Origin: Darksidea phi
Taxonomy: Eukaryota; Ascomycota; Dothideomycetes; Pleosporales; Lentitheciaceae
NCBI GenBank assembly: GCA_030770425.1
Contig: JASJFT010000039.1
Coordinates: 124,001-188,000 of the forward strand
DNA length: 64,000 bases
Direction: 5' to 3'
The notes under the pieces are model-generated. The model did not search any database, was not told the origin of the DNA, and saw only the letters and a program-made list of their open reading frames with translations. Shown piece by piece: positions 23,718-34,500 of this stretch. A program made the position numbers and the translations under genes. Positions within the stretch are counted from its first letter, which is position 1; each line of letters starts with the position of its first letter.

Positions 23718-25174
23718 TGCACCACAGCGCGCATAGGAATGGTGATGTCAAAGGCGGCTGGGGGATGTGAGGCGACAGCGGATGGCGGCGAATGCTGAAG
23801 GGCTGCACTCACTCTGCTGTCGACGGCGCAGAGCGAAGCAGAGAGCAGGCCTGCCCGGGCGGCGAGAGCGGGCGGGTCAGGGTGTTTTTGAGGTTGCGGC
23901 CAAGGTCCTGGGAGGAAGCGACAAGTCGAATGAATGAGGGACGGGATGCTTGATAGCGACAAGTCCCACCTTCGGCCCGCCAGCCAATCAAGCGCGCCGG
24001 ATACGTGCAGCCGCCTAGAGATCTAATAATGGTGCGCAACCGCGACTATCGCAGAAACCATCTTCATAATATATAATTTGGTACCCGCCCAACACCTCCC
24101 TCGGCGGGAAACCAGACACTCTGGCCTGCGCTCACCGCCGGCACGCTCGGCGGCCCGATAGGCCTCCCACCGTGACCAGAAACCCGTCCATGGACATGCC
24201 TCCCATGATCTCCATCCCCATGCACCAGTCCTAGTGCTGCATCACACCGCACGCCGGACTGCTGTCAACCAGGGTGGGCGATCACAAGTCGCTCTCACCG
24301 CCCTCTGCTGCTGCCCCTCTCATTGCCGCTCTCCGCCCTCACATGCATCTAGCCGAGCATGTCCGCGATGACGAAGCACCGCGGGCGCACAGCACACTGG
24401 CCGCTGGTGTACGTTTCACGACCAAGGCCAGGTCTGTGGAGATGGCAGAAAAGGATTCGGAAATGAGAGTGAAGCCATGCATCTTGGTGCGGGTATCCCG
24501 GTTGGCGTGACGCGGGTAAGAGCGGCGAGCTAGTATGCACTTCATTGCGCAACCATGTATTTGGGCCTTCCATCTCATATGCTCCATGTCTTCGATATTC
24601 CTCTCACCATGCAAGGGCAAGCTTTTGGTTGGTGCGCCGTGGCACCGCGTCCTGGCTTCCAACACAGACACCGATGCATACACGAGAATCCTCCGTGCAA
24701 CGGCCGCATTCCCCTTTCCAGATGCCATAAGCCCTTCTAATGGTGCTTGTGTAACGATAGAAGATACCTCGACATCTTACACATCCTTGTGGTGCAGACA
24801 TAGATATGGTGCACTGAAAAAACGACTCTTTCCGCGCTTGGTTGTGGCGTAACTGGACTCCAGTCTTCTTAGATACGGGCGAAACAATGTCTGGCATTGA
24901 GCTTCCGAAATGAACATCTCCGAGCCGAAATCTCGGGATGATATGAACGTCTATTACAGGGATTATGGCCCACTCTCTATCCTTCTGGACCTCGATCAAT
25001 GCGTGCAGAAGAAAGGAGGTAATACTACAATACAAAAGAAATCGATATGCGACGAATGCCTCCGGTGACGGGCTCGGAGATGTAACAGATATCCTGACTG
25101 GGCTGGTTGCAGGATCCTTCTTTCCACAACGCCGTAACAATGCCTATGGTGAAAATCAAAATAATACAAGCTAT
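23718..25174. other. Intergenic, 1.46 kb
   Basis: Between two minus-strand genes: upstream of the coiled-coil gene and downstream of SED5. Overlapping frames near 24340-25140 have no family-like composition. No RNA gene or mobile element was seen. Confidence 0.5.
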
Positions 25175-26263
25175 CTATCCGGCGATGAGCACCCAGAGAA
25201 GGAAGACTAGACACGTTAGCAGATGTCTGGAGGCGAAAGTGGAGCGTTGGGTATACCCACATATCATCAAGACGCCAAACATCTTAGCAACAAGCCACCT
25301 GTTGCCCTGGACCCTACTCCAATATTTCATCAGCTCGCGCTGTGCGCCTTCGACATTGTCGACCACGTCCTCGGTGTTGGCGTCGATGCGTTGAATCTGC
25401 TCGCCCTGTTCAGACACCATCTGCGCTAGTTGGCCAAAAATGCTTCCTAGTTCCGAAATGGTGCTCTCAATTGACTCGATCGCTTGCCCTCGCTGTTGAA
25501 TGTAGGCGTTCGGAGCCTGTGCCTCTTCCATCAGCATGAGCTGTGCGTCCGATTGTGCCCCACCACGTGTGAGAGCCGACGATCCGGACGGGTCGAGAGA
25601 CAGTAGGTCCTGCTGAGCAGCGTTTGTGTTTTTGAAGCCTCCGGGCGAACGTCCTCGTGAAGGTGTTTGGTAGAGCGGCGAATCCGTCCTGTTGGGGTCA
25701 AGGCTCGACTGCGCATGGGACGCAGCCGATGAAAGAAACTGTTCTGTCCGCGACCGCGACGCCTGCATGTTCTTCGTCCGGACTTCTAGCACATCCTTGA
25801 AGCTCCCGCCCACATTTTGCAGCTTGTCCTTCAGCATCATAACGACCTGGTGATTGTGCTCACCCTCCTGGTCAGTGCCTGCTTTAGCCTTTGGATGTTG
25901 TTTCGTCGTTAGAGCCTGGAGGTCCTGGATCTGGCGCGATATTTGCGCCATATCCTGTTTTATGACAAAGGTGAGTTCATCAATCTCGACGGGCCGGTCG
26001 TCGAACAGCGTCTTCCGGCGAGCTAATTGCGAAAGGCGCTCCAGCTTCGCCATAGTGCCTGATATACTGCGCGCTGCCTCTGCAGCGCTGCGCTGGAACT
26101 CGGAGTGCTTTCGTTGCGTGGGGGTGCCATTCGCCTCGGCCTTTTGTTGAGCTGATAGGAGGGACTGTCGCTGCGCTCCCGTCTTCGATTGTGCCTGCCG
26201 CCGTTGCGCCTGCTGGAGGATCGAGCGAAACTCGTCGGTGCGGTCTTGTATGGAGACGGCCAT
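25175..26263 (-). CDS. SED5: Golgi syntaxin-5 homologue (Qa-SNARE)
   Basis: Exon 1 26263-25261 and exon 2 25206-25175, with a 54-bp intron (GTGGGT donor, GCTAAC branch site, CTAG acceptor, phase 1), give 344 residues. The N-terminal peptide MAVSIQDRTDEFRSIL matches the Sly1-binding motif of Sed5/syntaxin-5. The Habc region follows, then the SNARE helix (IESTISELGSIFGQLAQMVS ... EQIQRIDANTEDVV) and, only after splicing, the membrane anchor (AKMFGVLMIFFLLWVLIAG). Family role: Qa-SNARE for ER-to-Golgi and intra-Golgi fusion. The intron is a multiple of three and has no in-frame stop. An unspliced transcript would insert 18 mostly polar residues into the anchor, so retention is not flagged by a nonsense codon. 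Confidence 0.92.
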   Translation of the reverse strand: MAVSIQDRTDEFRSILQQAQRRQAQSKTGAQRQSLLSAQQKAEANGTPTQRKHSEFQRSAAEAARSISGTMAKLERLSQLARRKTLFDDRPVEIDELTFVIKQDMAQISRQIQDLQALTTKQHPKAKAGTDQEGEHNHQVVMMLKDKLQNVGGSFKDVLEVRTKNMQASRSRTEQFLSSAASHAQSSLDPNRTDSPLYQTPSRGRSPGGFKNTNAAQQDLLSLDPSGSSALTRGGAQSDAQLMLMEEAQAPNAYIQQRGQAIESIESTISELGSIFGQLAQMVSEQGEQIQRIDANTEDVVDNVEGAQRELMKYWSRVQGNRWLVAKMFGVLMICGYTQRSTFASRHLLTCLVFLLWVLIAG

Positions 26264-27200
26264 GGTGGTCGGTATGGGGCTGGGCGATGTTCGGGAATAT
26301 GCAGTGTCGTCACCACTCTGCGCAGGAAAAGGCCACGTCAGGTGGAGACGTTCCGGGCGCGCGGCTTTGCACTCTCAATATAGATCCAGTTGCGCGGCGA
26401 GGGAGGAAGTCGGCGGTACCTGGGTCGGATGGTGGCAGGGGCGAGGTTGCGGATTGGCGTGTCGCAGGAGTCCGTCCGCTTTCGGGGTGCGCTCGGCTTC
26501 GACGGAGAGCAGAGGTTACGGCAGTGCGGCGTGAAAGGTCGCGTGGACGGATACGCGGATCAACAACGCGATCGGGACGTGTGAGTGTATGTGTAAGAGT
26601 CAAAATTGCGTTCAAACGGCAACGGCGAAGCGGCGGGTACTCTTACGTGGTCCGTTCATTCTCAAGGCTGTGGCGGCGTGTGGCCGTGCATGCTAGGCTC
26701 CCCTCGATTCGCTCATTGCGCGCCGAGCTCCTGTTGGCAGTGAGCGCTAGGAAAGCGAAGTGCAATTAATTAGCCCGAACCGTTGACTGTTGTCATCTGC
26801 CTCCTGAGGTCCTACACGGTCGTTCACGGCAGATTCGAGATCTATTATTCGTCACTTTCCTTTGCGCGTCGTCGCCGTGCTGCTCCTTGGTCTCTACCGA
26901 CAACAGGGCGGTGGTAGCTTGAGAGCGCATTGCGGCTCGCCTTCGACCCCAGAGCCCCCATTACCTCATTCCTCGTTGCGCCCCAGCAACCTCAGTCGCC
27001 CCACCCACTGCCGCCTCTCTGTCCCCATTCTGCGATTGTACCGTCTTGGTTGCTATTGCGCCTTTTGCTAGCTTTCCCAGGCTGGCCCTCTGGGCTCTTG
27101 CAGGCCATAATGCTTTATAGCAGCCCTTGCTGATCTTCGAGCACAGCGGATCCATCAGCATCCATAGCATACGCGCGGATCGGGAATTCCCTCAAGCGCC
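26264..27200. promoter_or_regulatory. Divergent promoter region, SED5 / large disordered gene
   Basis: 937 bp between two outward genes. It contains the 5' UTR and promoter of each. No TATA box is obvious, and the short frames seen here look random. Confidence 0.5.
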
Positions 27201-30200
27201 ATGTCTGGTCCATATCGCTTCACGCAAGAGCCGGCGCGGTCGCCCCTGTATGTATTTCTTTGGTGAGCTGTTAGCTTTTTGGACTCCGGAAACTGACATT
27301 CCGCAGCGACCGGCGCCCCCAAAATCCTCTCCCTGCCGCCGGCCAACCCGTATCCTTCAAGACCAATGTAAACCGCATGAAGACAAAGAAATGGGTTGAG
27401 GCGAAGAAGAACGCATACGATGGCGATGACTGGGGGGAATACGACGAGTATGACGAGTACGGCGCCGAACAGCCCCCATCCCAACCCGCGCTTCCCCCAG
27501 AGCCTCGCGGCTATGGCCAACGGTTCGATCAGCAGCCATCGCGGAGCTTCACAGAGCCGCAGCGGCAGGGAGCGCCGCAGCCTGGACGAAGAAACTCTTT
27601 CGAAGCTGGTGACGAGAATCGCGCTTTCTCCTCATCAATGGGCCCTCCGCCCCAAGACTACCCGCAACAACCATACGGCGCTGAACCTATACACACTGCG
27701 CTTAGGCAAGCCAGTGGCGCTGAGTCGGATGTCAGTGATACACCGCAGCATCGAAGGGATTTTAGCCCAACTGCCCTGCCCCACCCGCTCCAGACGAGGA
27801 TATCTCCGGGACCTGGGAGCGCCACGGGCTCGCCAAACACTCAGTTTCCTCCTCGCAAGAGCAGCATAGGGCAGGTAGACTCGCCGTCCGCCATATCGCC
27901 CCGAGAGAGCACGCTGAGCAATCCATCGAAGCCTCTGCCTTTCGTCAGGCCTGTAGAGATATATAGACGCGTGGAAGAGGAGCGCCAGAGGGAGCGCGCA
28001 TCAATGGATTCCTCACGACCGAGCTTGGATTCCCTAACGCGGGACCAGAACTCCCCTCAGCATATGCAGGAGCCGCCGAGTTCAGACGGCGTGGGAAGGA
28101 GTACTGATGCGGGGAAGTCGCTGCAGCCTTTGGAGACTGTTACCGAGCGCAAGAGCGAGTATCTGCCTAACATCAATGATCAGCCATCGCTTCCTCAGGT
28201 TGAAGGCGTGTCCGATTTTGGCGCTGACTTCTGGTCCAGCGGTCTGCAACAACAAGCATCTGCCCCCGCAGATCAGGGCTTCCGCACAGTTGTAGACCAA
28301 GCTTTCACTCGCACTGACGATCAACGGTCAATCCCACCCACCCCTGTCACTAATGATTCTAGCGTCTCGAGGAGTAACACTGGGAGCACGTCTGGTATCA
28401 GCCCGATAATGAGTCGCGTTCCGAGCTCCGCGCTCAAGGCTCGGAACATGGCCGGGGTCGACGGTAGCACACCTGTGATTGCTGAGGAGACCGGTGAAAC
28501 CAGTACACCCGTCTCCGGGCCAACATCTGCTATGCTCGGTGGCACTCGTCAGATTGACCAAAACCCCTCTCCAAGCCACTCGCGCAACGTGTCGGGCTCA
28601 TCGTTACCCCGTAGTGGTTTGGCTACGCCGAGTCCTGGACAAAGTCCAGCACGCTCCCCCGCAATTGCACCGCAGAAGCACGTCGCAGAGCCAGAGTCAG
28701 CTCAGTTGTCTTCGCTTAGCCCCACCTCCCCCGATGCTATCGAGGGTGGGTTGCATGGCCCATCGCCCACCTACGCAACCCGCGAGGCAGATATTGCTTC
28801 TGCTATGAGGATGAGCCCAGAGACACCTGCGCCCGAGCTTCGTGCAGCAGAACACGAGTCGCAAGCCGCTTTTCTGGAAACCCACAATGCGCAGTCTTCT
28901 ATTGACGGTGCCCTTCCACGGTCTCGATCCGAATCTCCTAGCAAGGGCCGTGTTCAAGAATTGGCCGGCAAATTTGGCGACGTGTCGAATTCTCGACGCG
29001 GTTCTACACAATCAAATGCATCAAGGAACAGTGTGCAGTCGTGGGAAAGAAGCCAAGATAACTCGCGTCCTTCGTCCCCGACCAAGCCCAGCAGTCCAAC
29101 CAAAAAAGCCTCCGGTGAGAGGCCGGCTGTGGAACGCGAAGTAAGCTTCAGACCGAAGCTGCCTGGTCAATGGGAGTCATACGCCACAACCGTCGCGACT
29201 CCGTATGATCAGGAAAGGGAGCTTGAAGGGGACAAAGCGCGGACGGTTGATGATGCGTCCTCACCACTTGGAGACGTTGACCTGACACCCACCACCCCAA
29301 AGCATTCTGTCTCTACGACGGAACCTTCCAAATCAGATTCTGACCCGCTTTCGGCCCTCAAAGCCGCCGGGGCTGCAGTAGGTGAAGCGGTCATGGCTTC
29401 TGTTGGACGTAGCCCATCACAAAGTGAAGAACAGACACGAGAATATCGTCAAGGCGATATACTACCTCGACCATTGCAGTTGGCACGGGAACCGTCAGCC
29501 GTCTCGACCATATTGCCAACCCCTCCGGCGAAAGACTCCCCGGATACCGAGGACCTGCCGCCGCCTCCCCCACTGAAAGAGAAAGGTGTGGCGCAGCAGT
29601 CACCATCTGGTTCTCAGTGCACTATCGAGAGACCAACGATGGTGCCGCAAATGAGCACTGACGCGTCTGCTGATGATCAAGAGAGTGACAGGCTACGAAA
29701 GGAAATCGTTGCCAGTCTCAGTCCTTTGAGGCTTTCGGTAGCGGCACCTGTGCCCAACCAAACTTCACTTCAGGCTAACGGACCACCCGTTAACCGTGAG
29801 AGCTCAATCTTCCCGAGTGAATACGAAAGCTATTGGGCAGATGGAGATCGTGCATCTCCTCGGCCGTCCCATGATATCGGCCGTGGCGTTCAAGATGCTG
29901 ACTCTAATGTCGAGGCAACTCCCGCAGTGACAAAGCCGCCGACAGAGATCCATAAGCCAACAATACTCACTCGCTTTAGCTGGGAAGAGCAAGGCTCTCA
30001 ACCACCAGCGCCGACGGGGCAGATTCAGGCTAGTACAGCCGCGCCAGCCCCTGAGGCCGTAAAGGAGAATGATAAGCTTCCGTCACCTGCTGTGGAACAA
30101 GCTGCAAAGGAGCATCGTGACCTCTCGTCAGGAGCTTTTCCGGATCCTTACTTTGGTCCTGCTCACAGTGTTGCCGGTAACATACCAGATCCAGCTAGCG

Positions 30201-31130
30201 ATGTTGATATTAAGACGCGCGCACCGACTCCTCCACCGGACTCTGCCAAACCTACTGCGAGCCCTACACAGACTGAGACTGACCGAGAGGAGATGTCCCC
30301 TGTCTCTGGGCTTCATGTTGTCAACTCTGGTTTGAACCCGGAAGCGGTAGATATGCCCCCTCGCTTAAACCGCGAAGTATCTCCAATATCGCAGCCCACA
30401 CGCTCGAGTCAGGAAGCACCTGGCGTAGCTCAGGAGGAAATGCAACCAGAGCCTTCTTCAGTATCAGGTTCAGGTCCAGCTACCAACCAAGGAGCCAGTG
30501 TAACTTCGCCTGCATCTGATAAGCCACTGGGCTTCAAAGATATCGCAACAATCAAGTCAGCGTCCGAGCGTATAGCCAATTACAATAGCGCACGGGACTA
30601 CTGGGTAAGTACTGTTGATACACAAGCTCTCTTTTTCTCCAGGGTCATCTTTCCTGCCACTTTGAACCTATCAGCATGTGCCATGTTTCATCTTTTAAGA
30701 AAATTGCTGACAGCTCTACCATCTTTAGGCTCACACCGACCATGGACTTAAAGATTGGGTTTCGTCTATAGTGAGCACAAATCCAGAGCTTGCTACGCAG
30801 CCATATGCCCAGCCACAGCCTGTATTGGCACATTCGACGACTTCTCGCCACAGGATGACTCCGTCCATCTCTTTGTTCGGGAAGCATCATGGCTCAAGTA
30901 ACCAGCAAGCTGCACAAAACAATGGGTCACCAACTCATGCTGCACCCTCGCCAACCTCTGCTCCGATGAATCCAGGGAGTGGGAGGAGTGCTAGTAGTCA
31001 GATGCACTTATCCAAGGGAAAAGATCTCCTCCACTCGGCAGGCGTTCTTGGTGGCAAGGGAATGACGGGCGCGAAGGGCTTATTTGCCAAAGGCAAGAGC
31101 CGCTTCAAAAGCGACAAGGTAGATAAATGA
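27201..31130 (+). CDS. Large disordered fungal protein (1,248 residues), function unknown
   Basis: Exons 27201-27247, 27307-30604 and 30729-31130 (introns 59 and 124 bp) join in frame. The first exon encodes MSGPYRFTQEPARSP. Splicing then places the charged motif KTKKWVEAKKNAYDGDDWGE and EYDEYDEYG at about residues 40-70, the most conserved-looking part. Residues 70-1,080 are disordered and Ser/Pro-rich with many SP/TP sites and recurring TPxSPxR-type peptides. A short folded-looking segment near residues 1,088-1,130 (FKDIATIKSASERIANYNSA, then HTDHGLKDWVSSI) spans intron 2, where a GTAAGT donor follows Trp. The C-terminus is Gly/Lys-rich (GKGMTGAKGLFAKGKSRF). It is probably a regulatory scaffold with many phosphosites, but no domain supports a specific function. 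See the finding on possible fusion with the next gene. Confidence 0.78.
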
Positions 31131-31512
31131 TCCCTTTCTCTTCATACTCCCTATAACTTCCTCACGACACGACTCGAGAATACCCTCACGACTCTTTTCT
31201 TGCTTTCACAAACTGATGAAGTGACCGATGGTCCGATGGCTGGAGAGACCTCTGGTTGGCGTTTTTCTCTGTCTCGGGTATTGTAGTCTTCTATTTCTTT
31301 CCAAGTCTTCTATTTTGGCCCTAATCTCTGCTCTATTATATGTTCACCAAGTCTTATGTGCAATTAGGGCCATGAAGTTGTTCTCAGAAGAATGTAAATG
31401 TTAATCTCACTGTCGCTCTTGCCCTTGAATGAGTAGCACGTGTTGATTGGTGATGTAGGACTCGCAAACGGATACCTCGTCTCGGGAGGGCTCAGAAGAG
31501 CCCGAACTGGTT
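31131..31512. other. Gap or intron between two giant disordered reading frames
   Basis: 382 bp. An acceptor-like TGATGTAG at 31451-31458 leads in frame (DSQTDTSSREGSEEPELV) into the next long frame, so coding probably begins at 31459 rather than at the first ATG. The 5' exon is uncertain. One option is 31236-31277 (MAGETSGWRFSLSR) spliced at a GTATTG donor. Another is the end of the previous gene (donor at 31116). Confidence 0.45.
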
Positions 31513-34500
31513 ATGATGACACCAGAAAAAGTTGCACGAATATCATTAGACACGACCGACACTTTAAGAGAGGAAAAGAAGAAGCGTCGCTTCTCGTCCC
31601 CCTTTCACCGTTCCGGTCGTTCGAGGTCGCGGCCTAGCAGTATCGTACTTCCCAGCAACACGCACATGGACTATGGGACGCCGAGACATACACCTCCGCG
31701 CGAGACGCCTCCCGCCGCAGCAAGTAGTCGTCCTATTTCATTTCATGCGCCGGACGAGTGGAACATGATACCCGAACCACACGCTACCACCCCCTCAAGA
31801 GGAGGTCTGCAACCACCTGAGCGACTCGGCGTGCTTCCTTCACCAGCGAAGAGCTTATTTTCGCTACACCATCCAGATAGCGAAAGCGATGCCCCGCCTG
31901 TTCCTCAGATTCCAGACGATGTAAAAGGCATGCAGACGGGAAGATCGAGCCATGAGAGCACCAGCCATAGGCTACTCCAGTCAGTCATAAGGAATTCTAC
32001 GCCACCTGCTATGGAAATCTCAAAGCTCCCGGAATCACCAGTCCTTGCTGTTTCGGTCCCCATGAATTCCAACGGGAGTCATGGAGATGCAGAGGCTGGC
32101 CACAAAGACATGCAGCTCGCAAGAGCCGCGGATCAAGATCAAGACCAAGATGGACTCCCCAAGGTCTCAAAAGATGAACCACTTGGTGCAACGACATTGC
32201 AAAATCCCCACCAGATAGGCAACGATGCAGACGACCGCCCTCCGCTGTTGAACCACGACCCCCTTCCGCCAAATACAGAGCCAAAGCCAACAGCCGATTT
32301 TCAAAGCTCGCTCCCCACAGCAGGCAACGATGCTGGGGACGTCTCGCCGGTCATGTCATCCGTGGGGGCGGATCGCTTAGACCGCATGGAAAACGAAGCT
32401 GACATGCGCCTTCATCCGAAACACAACACTTTGGCGCCGCGGCTTCGATTATCCATAGGAGATGTGAGCCCTATGCTATCGCCAGCGAAACCCGCTATGA
32501 GCCACTCAAGCAACGCGCCGCAAATCCCAGTCAGCAACGGCGCGCCTGGACAGAGCGATAGCCGACCCGCATACGAGACTGAAGTGATTGGTGGCGATGT
32601 CTCCCCGGTTTCGTTGCGCGGCAACGATGAGGAGGTAACGACGCCGACGAGACCAGCCCCTCACTCCTTGGGCGCAACGACAGCAGCGCAATCAAGCGAC
32701 GTTGTCGTCAAAATCATTGAGCCATCCGACAAGGCTGCGTTAGCCGGAAGTAGTATGGCGAGCACCCCGCGTGCGGCTGAGCCAACCCAGATCGTGCACG
32801 GCCAAGGCCTCGCGTCAAGATACCACGTCCTTCACGCGATCCAGTGCGCGCCATCTCAATCGTCGTTCGAATCATGGGAGCAAGATAGTGTCGCACCGTC
32901 ACAATCGGACGGTAGCCAACTCGGCGATAGACACGACGAGTCCGACGTCCCGCCCGTGCCGCAAGTGCCCAGCCTTGTCCAGCAAGAGGACAATGCGGAA
33001 AAAAACATCGCACCAGAAGCGCAGCCAGAAATGAAGCCGACCACGAATTCATCACTTGCTTCCAACCAGGCCGTTCTGACGCACCTTGAGCCTACACGAC
33101 GAGAACCACAGCAACCATCGGAGCCTGAAAGGCCAAAACGTTCAGAATCGTTGCTATCCAAGATATCGTCTCTGGTCCCAGAGGACGGTGCGTCGATTTC
33201 ACCAGTCTCTAGCCACGGCCCGCGATCGGGACCACCTAGTACGAAACGCTTGCCGCAGGCTTCTTCGGCCAAAAATTCGCCTACACCCGTCCCTCCGCAG
33301 ATCATGGAGGAGCCAAGTGTACAGGTGCAAAAGGACCACATTAATGCCATCAGCGACGATGATTATGATCTATATGCCGACCATAATGGCTTTGTGAAAG
33401 ACATCCAAGACGAGAGTGGCCAGCCATTGCGTGTTGCGAATGCTCAGACTACCGCGGCTACGGGACCTTCACAGACTTCGCAGCCTCTCGTCACTGAACC
33501 CCCTAAGTCTCGACAGATACCACAAACTCTGGATGAAGCCCCTACGAGATACAGTGAGGAACGGCCAATGAGCTTTATATCTGGTCCACCGGATGGTGAC
33601 GGACGTCCTCAAGACTACATCAATCGACCGTCAAGCACATCAAAAGAGAGATTTGCACCACCATATCCGCGCACGTCAGGAAAGATGCCAGGAAAGCGTC
33701 CGAATGGGGCTGCGCATGCAGCTTCGACCCAGCCTAGACACCAACGGCAGCCAAGTGCAGCTCAGGTTAAACAAGACGTTGATCAACCTACACACCCTGA
33801 GCCGAGTGAAGCTCCCAGGACCCGGAATATATCGCCGCTTAACAGCCAGCAAGGTGATGGTAGAACACCACCGCACAGCAAGGTTTCGTCACCTCCCCCG
33901 AGCAACGCATCCCCGCCTCCACAGCCGACTCCTCCGCCAAATATGTTGCAGAAACCTTTGCTTCAGGAACCAAGAGTGCAAAACGGATATTCTGAACAGA
34001 AACTGCAAGATCCCCGTCTAATGCAAGATCCTCGTCTAGTGCGGGATCCACGGCACATAGCAGAAGCCCAGATGCATGCAACGAGTCCGGGTCAATCGCT
34101 TTCAAGAGATCCACGACTGCAAAATCAAATATACAATCCGGATCCTCGCATGCAGGGCCAGTCCATCGGGCCACCCGTGGGGTCAAGAGATCAGTACGAG
34201 CTCCAGCAGCAGATGCGGGCGCATCAGGGAATGGCTCCCCCGGATCCACGTCTATGGGGTGGTCAACAGCAGATTCTTGGACCTGGATTCCCACAACCAC
34301 TTGCACAGCCCACTGTGCAGCCTGCAAAGAAAGAAGAGAAATCGTCTTCTCGCCCGAAATTCTTATTAGGGTTTAAAGGCCTAGGCAAGTCCCACCCAAG
34401 TGCACCGCAAGCGGGCCCACAACCTTCACAACAGCCAGCACCTCAAACTCAGCGTAACAACAGCTTGAGTCCACCCACTGCCAATACGGCTGGGGGCACT

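Noticed and set aside
24604..25140. Minus-strand frame of 178 residues
   Set aside because: No domain, mixed composition and no splice partners. Likely intergenic noise downstream of SED5.
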